A DNA stretch of 64,000 bases from Tepidanaerobacter syntrophicus (GTDB taxonomy: Bacteria; Bacillota; Thermosediminibacteria; Thermosediminibacterales; Tepidanaerobacteraceae), in the NCBI RefSeq assembly GCF_001485475.2, contig NZ_DF977001.1, forward strand, positions 248,001-312,000. Reading direction: 5' to 3'. Below the pieces are notes generated by a model. That model had not been told where the DNA came from, did no database searches, and saw only the letters and a program-made list of their open reading frames with translations. Numbering within the stretch: the first letter of the stretch is position 1; each line of letters begins with the position of its first letter. Below, in pieces: positions 55,056 to 64,000 of this stretch. A program made the translations under genes and the position numbers.

Positions 55056-56117
55056 TTAACTACAATCCTTGGTTACATACTTTGAATTCATTAAAGTTAT
55101 GAGTGCGCTATAATTTAATCTAAACCGGACTTTAGAACCTACGTTTATATTTCTGGATTTTGTAACATCAAGGATAAGATGGTCACTGCTTGATCCAATT
55201 ATTTCTATTGGATCATTTAATGGAGACAATCCTTCGATAATGCAATCTTGTCTGCCAATTGCTGCTATAGCGCGTCTCATAAGTCCCTTATCTTCAAAAA
55301 CCGGAACTTTTCCAAAAGCATCAAAAGCTATCTCTCCTATGGGACACGAGGGTTTTATCTTAACTTCTATTATTTCTGCTTCCAATACAAAAGAATCTCT
55401 ATAAAGCTGCAACTCTGAAAATTTATCCACACGCGTGCCCAGAAGTATTGCCTCGCCTATTCGCAATTGATTGACTTGTGGTGGAAGTTCTGATTCCTTA
55501 AGAAGATTTAAAGTATCAGAATTGCCTCCTGATATAGTTTTTAACTTAATGGAATATTTCTTTTCAATGTCATTGGCAAGGTCTGTTAAAATTTTTGTAT
55601 TCCTATATGTCGGTTTTACTCCCCCAAAGCATCCTGTATTAGTTCCAATTCCCTCGAATTCTATTGCCGGCATTTTAAGTATTTCTTCTGTAATATCTAT
55701 TACATCTTCAGGCACAACTCCTTCTCTTAAATCTCCCACATCAACCATCAATATAACTTTATGTTTTTTACCTTCTGCACGAGCTTCATGTGACAAAGCT
55801 TTAATTACTTCCAGTTCTGAATTTAAACTTCCGTCAGCCAGATCTACTACTTCTTTTATTTCTGAAAGCATTGGGCCCCGTATCAAGTAAATAGGCAAAC
55901 CAATACCTTCTTTTCTCATCATTTTGATATTTTTAATTCGAGAATCTCCAAGTTTCTTTGCGCCTCCGTCAATCATTGCTCTAACAGCCGGCAAAAAGGC
56001 GCAAATACCTTTTGTTATTCCCATGACCTCTATATCTTTTTCTTTGCAAAGACTTACTATGCGATTTGTATTGCTTCTTAGTTTTTCCAAATCAATTTTT
56101 ACGCTGGGGTATATCAT
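55056..56117 (-). CDS. orr: Ornithine racemase
   Basis: A 353-aa PLP racemase of the alanine-racemase fold III group that turns L-ornithine into D-ornithine for OraSE. The Lys motif EVMGITKGICAF near residue 35 (TKG in place of Alr's VKADGYG) is the Orr pattern; GIGTNTGCFGG near 163 and TISGGNSDTLNLL near 197 also match. The ATG at 56117 (MIYPSVKI) sits 5 nt after GGAGG. An upstream in-frame ATG at 56129 contains that GGAGG and is rejected. First gene of the ornithine operon. Confidence 0.93.
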   Translation of the reverse strand: MIYPSVKIDLEKLRSNTNRIVSLCKEKDIEVMGITKGICAFLPAVRAMIDGGAKKLGDSRIKNIKMMRKEGIGLPIYLIRGPMLSEIKEVVDLADGSLNSELEVIKALSHEARAEGKKHKVILMVDVGDLREGVVPEDVIDITEEILKMPAIEFEGIGTNTGCFGGVKPTYRNTKILTDLANDIEKKYSIKLKTISGGNSDTLNLLKESELPPQVNQLRIGEAILLGTRVDKFSELQLYRDSFVLEAEIIEVKIKPSCPIGEIAFDAFGKVPVFEDKGLMRRAIAAIGRQDCIIEGLSPLNDPIEIIGSSSDHLILDVTKSRNINVGSKVRFRLNYSALITLMNSKYVTKDCS

Positions 56118-56201
56118 GAAAGCCTCCATCTTTAAGCTAAAAAGTAATAGTTTGCAAATAAGAACTTTATCTATTTACTGTCTATAGTAGATAATAGGGA
56201 A

Positions 56202-56230
56202 TATATAGGAAATATTATGATCGCTTTCAA
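56202..56230 (-). promoter_or_regulatory. Putative promoter of the ornithine operon
   Basis: On the minus strand TTGAAA (56225-56230), 17 nt, TATATA (56202-56207), about 85 nt before the orr start. A sigma-54-type GG-N10-GC element was looked for and not found. Moderate match only. Confidence 0.4.
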
Positions 56231-56518
56231 CTGCTTCACAAATACTATTATTTATAATTTAAGCAATTTTTATGCCAATCAAGTTTTTAGCTCCAACTTT
56301 ATTAAATTACATACACAAAAATTGATAAATTTACAATTGATTCCAGTATAGAAAGTCACATTCTATCACCAAAAAATCCATAAAGTACACAAAACCTTAC
56401 AAACACCCCATAAAAAGCCTATAAACCTAGCAAATCATCATGAATTATGCTATAATATAAAGGGATGTTGAGATAAACGTATCTAAATTAAAATAAACAC
56501 GATAAATGAAATACAGTA
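56231..56518. other. AT-rich intergenic region between orr and the IS remnant
   Basis: No convincing ORF or RNA motif. A TATAAT at about 56453-56458 (GAATTATGCTATAAT) precedes the decayed transposase and may be its old promoter. From 56465, TGTTGAGATAAACGTATC is a possible left terminal repeat of the insertion sequence. Confidence 0.4.
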
Positions 56519-57527
56519 ATGTTTAGAGAAAATAATGACCATCTTCAAGGCTCTTTATTCGAAAGTCCCAACTGGATGAACTCAGAAATAAAAGCTAAAC
56601 TTAACAAGTTTTAGGCTCCTATATTCTATGAATAATATATTATGCAATATTGATGAAACATCATTTTCAGTATTATATAGCAATATAGGAAGACCAACTT
56701 TCCAGTAAACACCCTGCTTTTCTTGGAATTTATAAAACACATGAAAAACTACTCTGATGACGAACTCATTGATAACTTCAACTGCCTTGTAAACTATGCA
56801 GTAGGAATAAGAGCACGGATATGTGTTAAACATTGCTGAAACCTCTTAGAGGATAACCCCTTTCAAGTAATAACCGATTACCAATTAGATCAAAACATAA
56901 AAAGCGATGTAGAATTTTTAAATGACAGACTACCTGAACTAAAAGAAAACACTAATGTAGAAGATCTTTACCTAGACGGTGGATATTATTTTGATAAAAT
57001 AGCCGAATTTGAAAAAGAAAATGAGGTTGAATTACACTTTACCAACTTAAGTGGAAGAAACCCTTCTAAAAAAACAATCAGTTGCCTACTACCAAATTGA
57101 TGAAACCACCAACATAATAATTAAATGCCCCAAAGGATACACCCCCATCCATACCGGTATAACCAAAAGTCAAACCGTTGCTCATTTTCCACTTACGGCT
57201 TGCAGCACTTGTGAGCTTAGAGGGAAATGCCATTGCAAGAAACAGAAAAGGAGTTACACGGTCCACATAAATCTAAAATCCGTGAAAACTGTTAAAGAAA
57301 GGGGAAAGATATTAATCAACCGTAAAGAAAATACTAGTATGAGAGCAGCAATAGAAGGCACCAAGTCTGCTTTAAAACGAGGGCATAATCTTTCAAAACT
57401 TCAACTAAGAGGTCAGGTAAAATCCACTACCCATGTAGGCCATAAAGTAATTGCTCAGAACTTCAAGAGATTTTGTAATTATATGCTGGAGCAATCTAAA
57501 AAAGTTAAGCCAAAAACCAAGGGATGA
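56519..57527 (+). pseudogene. Decayed IS1182-family transposase
   Basis: Fragments of one transposase in successive frames. From ATG 56519: FRENNDHLQGSLFESPNW, then a stop in place of a Trp codon near 56610. In the middle: VEDLYLDGGYYFDKIAEFE (about 56958-57013), with the DGGYY element around a catalytic Asp. From 57051: a 158-residue open C-terminal part with PLTACSTCELRGKCHC and MRAAIEGTKSALKRGHNL, which carries the catalytic Glu. At least three frame breaks are present, and the total is about 336 codons against some 450-500 expected, so an internal part is lost. It cannot make transposase. A degenerate right-end repeat may lie near 57533-57565. Confidence 0.85.
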
Positions 57528-57806
57528 GTGTGCCCGTTTTTACTTAGATATTGTACAGAAATAGGGACCCATGGCGGTTTCACATTACGCTTCAAAAATA
57601 TAATGCTGCTAATCTCTGTAGATCAATTATAAATATAATTATAAATATTCATTGATTACTATTATTTTCACTTTTGCAAGGCCAATTTTTAGAAATAATA
57701 GCGTTCCTTCTGCGATACTTTTACGATTTTAATTTTTTGTCATTGCGAGAACGCATTACTTACTCTAAGGTTATCCAAATTAACATATCTTCAATTAAAA
57801 AATGTA

Positions 57807-58583
57807 TCAAATTGGTGTCCGCCTGCCACCGTTAGGAGCTAAAACTTGGCCTGTTACATACTCAGATGCATCTGATGACAAATACAAAACCATATTTGCA
57901 ACATCTTGAGGTGTGCCTATGCGACCCCATGGTATTTCTTTCAGTTCATCTTCTACAAACACGTCAAAATTCGTTTCGGCTAACATTGGGGTTTCGGTTG
58001 TTGGAACGGCAATTACATTTGCATTTATTTTAAAAGGTCCTAATTCTTTGGCGATTGATTGAGTAAATCCTATAAGACCTGCTTTCGATGCTGCATAATG
58101 GGCGCAAAATTCAGCTCCTATAATTCCTGAACCAGAACTAATATTTACAATCTTGCCATGCTTTTGGGTTTTCATATACGGAATTGTTTCTTTGCAAACA
58201 TAAAATGGACCTGTCAAATTAACTCGTAACATTTTATCCCATTCTTCATCGCTTATCTGCTCAAACGGAATAGAAACAGAACCTATGCCTGCATTATTAA
58301 CAACGATATCAATACCTCCAAAGGTTTCAGCAGTAAATTTGGAAAGCTGTCTCACTTGCAATGGATTAGACACATCACACTGAAAGTATGTTCCCTTATC
58401 TCCATGCGATGTTATTTCATTTAGTGTAGAATTTCCATTTTTATCATTTATGTCACACACGACTACTTTCACTCCATATCTTGCAAGAGAAATAGATATT
58501 GCACGTCCTATGCCTCTTCCGCCCCCTGTAACTATTGCCGTCTTTTCGCCTATTCCTAAGTAATCCAAAGTATCTTTTTTCAT
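57807..58583 (-). CDS. SDR-family dehydrogenase/reductase
   Basis: A 258-aa classical short-chain dehydrogenase. Coenzyme loop TGGGRGIG is near residue 18; Asp after the second strand (VVCDIND) favours NAD(H). NNAG is near 93, Ser in NISSGSG near 143, and YAASK near 158. The catalytic set is complete. ATG at 58583 is preferred; GGAAGG lies about 11 nt upstream, and upstream codons to 58661 are unsupported. Closely resembles the second SDR gene at 60303-61073 in the same motifs and C-terminal GQVLAPNGG. Substrate unknown. Confidence 0.88.
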   Translation of the reverse strand: MKKDTLDYLGIGEKTAIVTGGGRGIGRAISISLARYGVKVVVCDINDKNGNSTLNEITSHGDKGTYFQCDVSNPLQVRQLSKFTAETFGGIDIVVNNAGIGSVSIPFEQISDEEWDKMLRVNLTGPFYVCKETIPYMKTQKHGKIVNISSGSGIIGAEFCAHYAASKAGLIGFTQSIAKELGPFKINANVIAVPTTETPMLAETNFDVFVEDELKEIPWGRIGTPQDVANMVLYLSSDASEYVTGQVLAPNGGRRTPI

Positions 58584-58743
58584 TTGCTTTAATTTCCTTC
58601 CTTTTTGAGATATGACATTTAGATAAATTATTATATTGATGCTAATGTTAATTGGAAACATCGAAGGCTTAATGCAGTCAAAATAAAATTTTTTCTAGTC
58701 CAATTATCTAGTAATTATTACTTAAGAATTTATAAAAATAAAT

Positions 58744-60170
58744 TTATATTTTGCTTTCTTGCATAATTTGAACTATTTCAGTCTCTTTACTTATTATCTT
58801 TTCTCTAGCTCTTTTCATTACATTCTTTGCTGTTTCATTTGCTTGTTCAATAATTTCTTGTTCATTAACATTTATCAAACAACGATCTTCCATCACAACT
58901 TCACCATTAATAATCGATGTAGTAACTTCGCTGCTATTTGTTGCATAAACAAAATTTTGTACAATGTTTCTAATTGGCTCCAAAATAATCGAAGTAAGAT
59001 GTGGAACCTTAAAATTGATTATTATTACATTGGCTTTTTTCTTTTTTCAGTAGAACCTATAGTGCTATCCATCCCTAAAGCTTTAGCACTGTCGATTGTG
59101 ACCATCTTGAGTATTTTCCAGCTAGGAAAAATAGCTGGATTATTATATTTGCATTTATTTAGCAATACCGTCAGTTTCATTTTATTAAACATATTACTAG
59201 AATTTCCGCCAGGTGTTTGATCAGAGCCTAAAGCGAGACGATTACTGTACTCACTAAATTTCAAAACTGGTGGAACATTTCCATTAATTATGGCCTCACT
59301 CCCTGAACACAAAACCATTGCTGCACCAGATTGTGAATATATTTTTAACTCTTTATTAGTAGCAACTGAAAGATGAATTCCGATCAGTACTTATTTAAAA
59401 ATCCTATCTCATCCAAAAAGATATAGTGCGTTTATCATACCTTAATATCATCTGATTTGTTTATCGCGTACCACATGCCACATGCATATGAATGTTAAGG
59501 CTAAATTTTTTAGAAAGTTCGTTTACTTCGCTCAAGACTCCTTTAGTAACTCTATCCGGCGCCTCAGGACCAAGCATACATGTTATTCGTCCATTATAAC
59601 TATTGTTATATTCTTCAATAAGTTTTTTGCTTTCTTCAAGTCTTGAATTTTCTATACTTACATCAAGCGGGTATAGCTCACCAATAGGTAGAGGTATTTT
59701 AAAAGCATTTAAAGGGAGTATATTTATTTCTTGAGCCACACATGTATGAGTACCTATTTTTATATGATTTTTTATAATTTTCTTCATTGGATTATCATAG
59801 TCGCACATAGTTGCTGTCCCTGCTTTTACTGTTTCGGTAATCATAGCCATAGAACTTTTACGGTTTTTTATACATCTATTTTCTTCCAAAAGAGGCCAAA
59901 TGCACCCTGTAACCAATTATTTGTTCCTGTGCAAGCCTTTTAAACAAAGCTATCCCTAAATGCATATGTGCATTGATTAAACCGGGCATCATTATTTTTC
60001 CCTTTGCATCTATGCGCTTTATATTGTTTTAATATATTTTTTGTCTCATCGACATATCGACATCACCAATTGCCTTACCTTGAATAGCTATTGCTCCATC
60101 ATTAATAACGCCACCATATTTTTATTACTATTGTTACAATGATACCATTATAGATTATAATGTCTTCCAT
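58744..60170 (-). pseudogene. Decayed amidohydrolase (Atz/Trz-type deaminase family)
   Basis: One gene in pieces on the minus strand. The N-terminus starts at ATG 60170 (MEDIIIYNGIIVTI). The metal motif PGLINAHMH is at about 59990-59960. The next open piece, 59916-59461, includes TVKAGTATMCDYDNP and LNIHMHVA (third His). Another, 59318-59025, carries LALGSDQTPGGNSSNMFNKM with the metal Asp, and ATIDSAKALGMD-like sequence. The last, 58983-58744, is the C-terminal tail (INGEVVMEDRCLI). At least four frameshifts or stops separate them. The family hydrolyses amide or deaminates ring amino groups; original substrate unknown. It lies between two intact SDR genes. Confidence 0.85.
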
Positions 60171-60302
60171 CTTGTATCGTTTAGTCTCTTTATTTATGTA
60201 TTACTCTTATGTGGTTATTCAAAAGATAAAGTCAATTTTCGTAGGTCATAATGTAAAACAACGACTTATGTATTGAAATTAACTTTTACCTATGAGCAAG
60301 AA

Positions 60303-61073
60303 CTACATCCAAGCACCACCATTTGGACAAATTACTTGACCGGTAAGATAATCAGCTGATTCAGAGACCATGTAAGCTATCGCAGCTGCTTGATCCTCAG
60401 GTAAACCTATGCGATACCATGGCACCTGTTGCGTTTTTTTATTCCATAAATTAGATCTTGACATTCGTGTATCTGTAAGTCCAGTGCCTAGAATATTCAC
60501 ATTTATTCGATATGCAGTTAATTCATTAGCTAATTCTTTTCCAAGTCCTATCATTCCGGCTTTTGATGCTGCATAATGAGGATCTGAAAAATCTCCTACT
60601 ATTCCTGCTCCCGAACTGACCATAACTATTTTTCCATGCATTTTCGCTTTCATATAAGGAAGAACTTCCATGGTAAACATATAAGCACTTGTAAGATTGA
60701 GTTGTATAAGGCGATTCCACTCCTCATAGGTCATGTCGTCGATTGTTTTGCCTCCACCACAACCAGCAGCATTATTGATTAGAATATCAATATCGCCAAA
60801 TTCTTCTATAGTTTTATCGATAGTATTCCTTATATCTTCCAGCTGGCATACATCACACCTTATGCCGATTGCCCTTCCTCCATTGTTTACTATTTCTTTT
60901 TTAACATTATTAGCGCTCTCATTTTCAATATCGCATACAGTTATATTAGATCCTAATTTTGCCAACATTATAGCTGTTGCACGGCCAATTCCATTTCCTG
61001 AACCTGTAACAATTGTAGTTTTTCCTTCAAGACCAAAATAATCAAATTGTGTTTTAGTTATTCTTTCATTCAT
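60303..61073 (-). CDS. SDR-family dehydrogenase/reductase
   Basis: A 256-aa classical SDR. Coenzyme loop TGSGNGIG near residue 20, VCDIEN (Asp, NAD preference), NNAAG near 95, Ser in VSSGAGIVG near 145, and YAASK near 160 are all present, and the tail GQVICPNGGAWM is typical. The ATG at 61073 follows GCGAGGA and lies 2 nt after the livF stop, so the gene is translated as part of the liv operon. Upstream codons to 61190 lie inside livF and are rejected. Paralogue of the gene at 57807-58583. Confidence 0.9.
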   Translation of the reverse strand: MNERITKTQFDYFGLEGKTTIVTGSGNGIGRATAIMLAKLGSNITVCDIENESANNVKKEIVNNGGRAIGIRCDVCQLEDIRNTIDKTIEEFGDIDILINNAAGCGGGKTIDDMTYEEWNRLIQLNLTSAYMFTMEVLPYMKAKMHGKIVMVSSGAGIVGDFSDPHYAASKAGMIGLGKELANELTAYRINVNILGTGLTDTRMSRSNLWNKKTQQVPWYRIGLPEDQAAAIAYMVSESADYLTGQVICPNGGAWM

Positions 61074-61075
61074 TT

Positions 61076-61789
61076 TTATTCCTCGCTTTCTATTTTTTTC
61101 TTTCCTAAATAAGCTGCAATTATTTCTTCGTCGGCAGATAGTTCTTTTCCGCTTCCCCTTTTTACAATCTTTCCCCCTTCTAATACGCATGCTTGATGAG
61201 CTATCCCAAGAGCTTTGCGCGCATTCTGTTCTACAAGTAATATGGAAATTCCCTGAGCATTTATCATTTTTATTAGTTCGATGATGTCATTAACTATGAG
61301 TGGTGCAAGGCCAAGAGAAGGTTCGTCTAAAAGTAAAAATTCAGGATTTGACATTAAGCCTCGCGCAATGGCTAACATTTGTTGTTCGCCACCTGACAAA
61401 GTCCCTGCTCGTTGAGTTTTGCGCTCTTCCATCCACGGAAACATATTATATGCCCTTTTTAAGCCTGGTCTCTGATCCTTTATTATGTAGCCTCCTAACA
61501 AAAGATTATCTTCAACTGATAAATTTGGGAATATCCACCTACCTTCTGGCACCAAAACTACACCTTTTTTTACAGCTTTGAAAGGTGGGGGCTCAAGTTT
61601 GATTTTACCAAACCATATATTACCTGCTTGAGGTTTTAGAAGGCCAGCTATACATTTCATTAAAGAAGATTTGCCCGCACCATTTGCTCCTATAATAGCC
61701 ATGATTTCACCATCTTTAAGCTCAAAACTTACATTTGTTATTGCACGAATTTTCCCATAGGAAAAACTAAGATTTTCAACTTTGAGCAT
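61076..61789 (-). CDS. livF: Branched-chain amino-acid-type ABC transporter ATPase LivF
   Basis: A 237-aa ABC ATPase of the hydrophobic amino acid uptake family. Walker A GANGAGKSS is near residue 34, signature LSGGEQQML near 135, Walker B FLLLDEPSLG near 154, with the LivF-type end LLVEQNARKAL. The start shares its A with the livG stop (TAATG). Real substrate unknown: this family also moves amides, urea and aromatic compounds, so the SDR genes leave room for a non-amino-acid substrate. Confidence 0.93.
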   Translation of the reverse strand: MLKVENLSFSYGKIRAITNVSFELKDGEIMAIIGANGAGKSSLMKCIAGLLKPQAGNIWFGKIKLEPPPFKAVKKGVVLVPEGRWIFPNLSVEDNLLLGGYIIKDQRPGLKRAYNMFPWMEERKTQRAGTLSGGEQQMLAIARGLMSNPEFLLLDEPSLGLAPLIVNDIIELIKMINAQGISILLVEQNARKALGIAHQACVLEGGKIVKRGSGKELSADEEIIAAYLGKKKIESEE

Positions 61790-62565
61790 TATTCATCAAC
61801 CCCTAGATATGCTTCTATAACTCTTTGATTTTTCTGAATTTCTTTCGGCGTACCTTCAGCTAATAGTGAACCAAAATTTAATACTGATATTAAATCACAA
61901 ATATTCATAATAACATCCATGTGATGGTCTATTATAATTATCGTAATATCATTATTTAAACGAATTTCCTTGATAAAATTAGAAAGCTGCAAAGATTCGT
62001 CTTCATTCATCCCAGCTGCGGGTTCATCTAACAGTAGAATGGATGGATTTGTTAAAAGTGCTCGCGCAATTTCCAGCCTTCGTTGTGTTCCATATGGAAG
62101 ATTTCCGGCCTTTTGTTCTTTATATTCGCTAAGCCCCACTTCTATCATCATATTTTTACAAATTTTATCTGCTGACATTTCTTGGGTTTTACATTTTGAG
62201 GTTCTTAGAAAACCATCAAACAACCCATAGGTTATATTTTTTTGACAAGCTGTTAGCAAATTTTGATACACCGTTAAATCATTAAAAAGACGAATATTTT
62301 GAAAAGTACGTGCGATTCCTAACTCAGCAATTTCATGGGTTTGTTTTCCGTTAATTTTTTTTCCATTAAAAAAAATGCTTCCTGCTGTTGTATTATATAT
62401 GCCAGTTATCATATTAAATAATGTAGTTTTACCCGCTCCATTAGGTCCTATTATCCCATGAATGCTTTGTTTGGCTATACGTATACTTACATCGTTAACA
62501 GCAGTAATGCCCCCAAATCGTTTTACAACATGGTCTATTTTTAGAACAACATCTTGCTCAGACAT
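61789..62565 (-). CDS. livG: Branched-chain amino-acid-type ABC transporter ATPase LivG
   Basis: A 258-aa ABC ATPase. Walker A GPNGAGKTT is near residue 38. The signature is the LivG variant LPYGTQRRLEIAR near 151, with LLLDEPAAGMNEDE and the LivG-type tail QRVIEAYLG. It overlaps livM by 8 nt and livF by 1 nt. Confidence 0.94.
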   Translation of the reverse strand: MSEQDVVLKIDHVVKRFGGITAVNDVSIRIAKQSIHGIIGPNGAGKTTLFNMITGIYNTTAGSIFFNGKKINGKQTHEIAELGIARTFQNIRLFNDLTVYQNLLTACQKNITYGLFDGFLRTSKCKTQEMSADKICKNMMIEVGLSEYKEQKAGNLPYGTQRRLEIARALLTNPSILLLDEPAAGMNEDESLQLSNFIKEIRLNNDITIIIIDHHMDVIMNICDLISVLNFGSLLAEGTPKEIQKNQRVIEAYLGVDE

Positions 62566-63466
62566 TTTTTCTTTTCCCTCCCTCAGACATTTTGCCTAAA
62601 AATCTCTGAGCAGTTCGTAAAAGAACATTTTTTAAATCAGCTAAAGAGAATTCTTTGTTACCTAATAAGCCAGAAGGCTTAAATATTATTACTAATGTTA
62701 CCAGAAACCCATAAAATACCATGCGCCATTCTTGAACAGAACCAAAACGCAGTATTTCAGGAAGAGGAACAAGAATTAAAGAAGCTATTACAGTTCCTGT
62801 TAGGCTTCCACAGCCGCCAAGTATTACAGTCATAAGAAGCTCATTTGATTTTGCCATACTAAACATACTCGGATTTAAATACCGCATATAGTGGGCTAAC
62901 ATCCCTCCTGATATACCGCAAAGTGCACAGCTTATTCCCATTGCCAACAATTTATAGTTTGCCACATTTATGCCTATAGCTGAGGCAGCTAGTTCCTCTT
63001 CTCGAACTGCGATGCAATTACGGCCATGCTTAGAATGTAAGAAGTTTCTCAGTAATATTACTAATGCGATAACTGTAACCCATACAACACTAAAACTTGA
63101 ACCCCTTGGGATATCAGTCATTCCGCGAGCGCCCCCAGTTACACTAGGGAGATTTTCTATAATTAGCCTTACCACTTCGCCGATTCCAAGTGTAGCAATA
63201 ACAAAGTAATCCCCTTTTAATTTAAGTGTGGGATAGCCGATTGCTAAGCCAACCGCAGTAGCTGCTAGCATTCCTAAAAAAACCCCAAAAAATGGTGAAA
63301 TTCCAAAACTCTTGGTCGCAAGGGCAGAAACATATGCGCCTATTGCCATAAAGCCGGCATGACCCATTGAAAAAAGTCCTGTAAAACCCGTCAAAATAGA
63401 TACACCTAAAATTGCTATCATATAGATTCCTGTGAGGCTTAGGACACCAATAACATAATTATTCAT
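62558..63466 (-). CDS. livM: Branched-chain amino-acid-type ABC transporter permease LivM
   Basis: A 302-aa permease with about eight to nine hydrophobic segments. The block GFTGLFSMGHAGFMAIGAY near residue 26 and GVNVANYKL-like segment (GINVANYKLLAMGIS) near 165 are LivM hallmarks; GGCGSLTGTVIAS lies near 213. The C-terminal tail is basic (KMSEGGKRKNV). It is 12 nt after livH and overlaps livG by 8 nt. Confidence 0.93.
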   Translation of the reverse strand: MNNYVIGVLSLTGIYMIAILGVSILTGFTGLFSMGHAGFMAIGAYVSALATKSFGISPFFGVFLGMLAATAVGLAIGYPTLKLKGDYFVIATLGIGEVVRLIIENLPSVTGGARGMTDIPRGSSFSVVWVTVIALVILLRNFLHSKHGRNCIAVREEELAASAIGINVANYKLLAMGISCALCGISGGMLAHYMRYLNPSMFSMAKSNELLMTVILGGCGSLTGTVIASLILVPLPEILRFGSVQEWRMVFYGFLVTLVIIFKPSGLLGNKEFSLADLKNVLLRTAQRFLGKMSEGGKRKNV

Positions 63467-63478
63467 GTCTTTTCCTCC

Positions 63479-64000
63479 TCATGCCTTATCCTCTGATGAC
63501 TTACCCAAAAGACCAGATGGCCTTATAAAAAGAATTAGGACAAGCAACAGATATGCAAATATATCTCTCATGGTAGAAGATAAATAACCAGAAATCATAC
63601 TTTCGCTAATTCCCAAAATTAAACCTCCGAGAACAGCACCAGGTATACTCCCGAGTCCACCAACTACAGAACTAATAAAAGCTTTGTTAGTCATTACCGA
63701 CCCAAGCATTGGGAATGTAGTATACTTTGCCCCTAAAAGTGCACCTGCTAATCCTGCTAAACTACCTGCAATCAGAAAAACAATCCTAATTAATTTTTGG
63801 ACATCAACTCCCATAAGAGATGTTGCATCAAGATTTACGGCTGCACCTCTAATAGCTAAACCTAATCGGCTTTTTTGTATAAGCAGCTCAACCAAAACAA
63901 GAGCTATTACACTAACGCTAAATATTATCAAATCTATAACTCCAGCATTGGCTCCAAATATTTCAATTGTTCTATTGGAAAAATTTACCGGATATACACG
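63479..64000 (-). CDS. livH: Branched-chain amino-acid-type ABC transporter permease LivH (partial, N-terminus beyond right edge)
   Basis: The last 173 codons are open to the window end. Sequence typical of LivH: SRLGLAIRGAAVNLDATSLMGVDVQKL (in part: LGLAIRGAAVNLDATSLMGV), GGLGSIPGAVLGG near the C-terminal half, and the end LFIRPSGLLGK. About 110-130 N-terminal residues are missing. A periplasmic-type substrate-binding protein gene would be expected upstream, outside the window. Confidence 0.92.
   Translation of the reverse strand, partial: RVYPVNFSNRTIEIFGANAGVIDLIIFSVSVIALVLVELLIQKSRLGLAIRGAAVNLDATSLMGVDVQKLIRIVFLIAGSLAGLAGALLGAKYTTFPMLGSVMTNKAFISSVVGGLGSIPGAVLGGLILGISESMISGYLSSTMRDIFAYLLLVLILFIRPSGLLGKSSEDKA

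Noticed and set aside
56130-56518. Sigma-54 promoter for the ornithine operon
   Set aside because: No TGGCAC-N5-TTGC-like element was found upstream of orr, and no enhancer-binding regulator gene is adjacent.
1-64000. tRNA, rRNA or CRISPR array
   Set aside because: No GGTTCGAATCC-type T-arm with matching acceptor stem, no rRNA-like conserved stretch, and no regularly spaced repeat series was noticed on reading; small RNAs cannot be excluded by eye.

Overview
The window is low-GC, gene-dense DNA from an anaerobic Bacillota, most likely an amino-acid-fermenting member of the class Clostridia. The evidence is a nine-gene V/A-type ATPase operon in place of an F-type one, a complete oxidative ornithine-fermentation operon with a B12-dependent aminomutase, a two-subunit Fe-S fumarase, many TTG/GTG starts behind strong GGAGG sites, and Bacillus/Clostridium-style gene neighbourhoods (acpS-nnr-alr-ndoAI-ndoA; ydiF-tsaD and tsaE-tsaB-rimI). 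The genus cannot be fixed from sequence alone. No rRNA, tRNA or CRISPR array was seen.

Layout. 1-6.4 kb (minus): the front of a BREX phage-defence operon, brxA-brxB-brxC-pglX, with pglX cut by the left edge; pglZ and brxL would lie outside. 6.6-9.4 kb (minus): an OmpR-type two-component pair with a small secreted Gly/Asn-rich DUF2680-like protein. 9.5-11.6 kb: a DUF362 protein and NAD synthetase. 11.7-20.3 kb (minus): V/A-ATPase operon ntpF-C-I-K-G-E-A-B-D. 20.6-31.9 kb: an Old-Yellow-Enzyme/Fe-S/FAD reductase, a stand-alone ATP-cone protein, a purine permease with a PurR-like operator, an orphan FliK-like/FlhB-tail-like pair, MgtC, an S-layer-anchored YcdB-type protein, and a fumA-fumB-malic enzyme operon. 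32.2-45.2 kb: ydiF-like ABC-F and tsaD on plus, converging on a 12-gene minus-strand run: acpS, nnr, alr, ndoAI/ndoA toxin-antitoxin, tandem HD-GYP, a class I amidotransferase, D-aminopeptidase, amidohydrolase, tsaE, tsaB, rimI. 45.3-48.2 kb: hsp20, threonine dehydratase, and thiT under a TPP riboswitch. 48.2-56.1 kb (minus): ornithine operon orr-ord-ortA-ortB-oraS-oraE plus a MutL-like ATPase. 56.5-64 kb: a decayed IS1182-type transposase, two paralogous SDR dehydrogenases flanking a decayed amidohydrolase, and livF-G-M-H, the last cut by the right edge.

How it fits together. Ornithine is racemised, rearranged, oxidised and thiolysed to acetyl-CoA and alanine. Threonine dehydratase, the malate-fumarate enzymes and the Liv transporter fit amino-acid-based carbon flow, and the V/A ATPase couples ATP to an ion gradient. 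The accessory material is the BREX locus at the left and the IS/SDR/pseudogene region at the right. I did not find a wholly new system. The best leads are the MutL-like partner of ornithine aminomutase, paired repeats over the BREX promoter, the PurBox-like operator, the orphan FliK/FlhB-like pair, and the decayed amidohydrolase inside an otherwise intact transport/SDR cluster.
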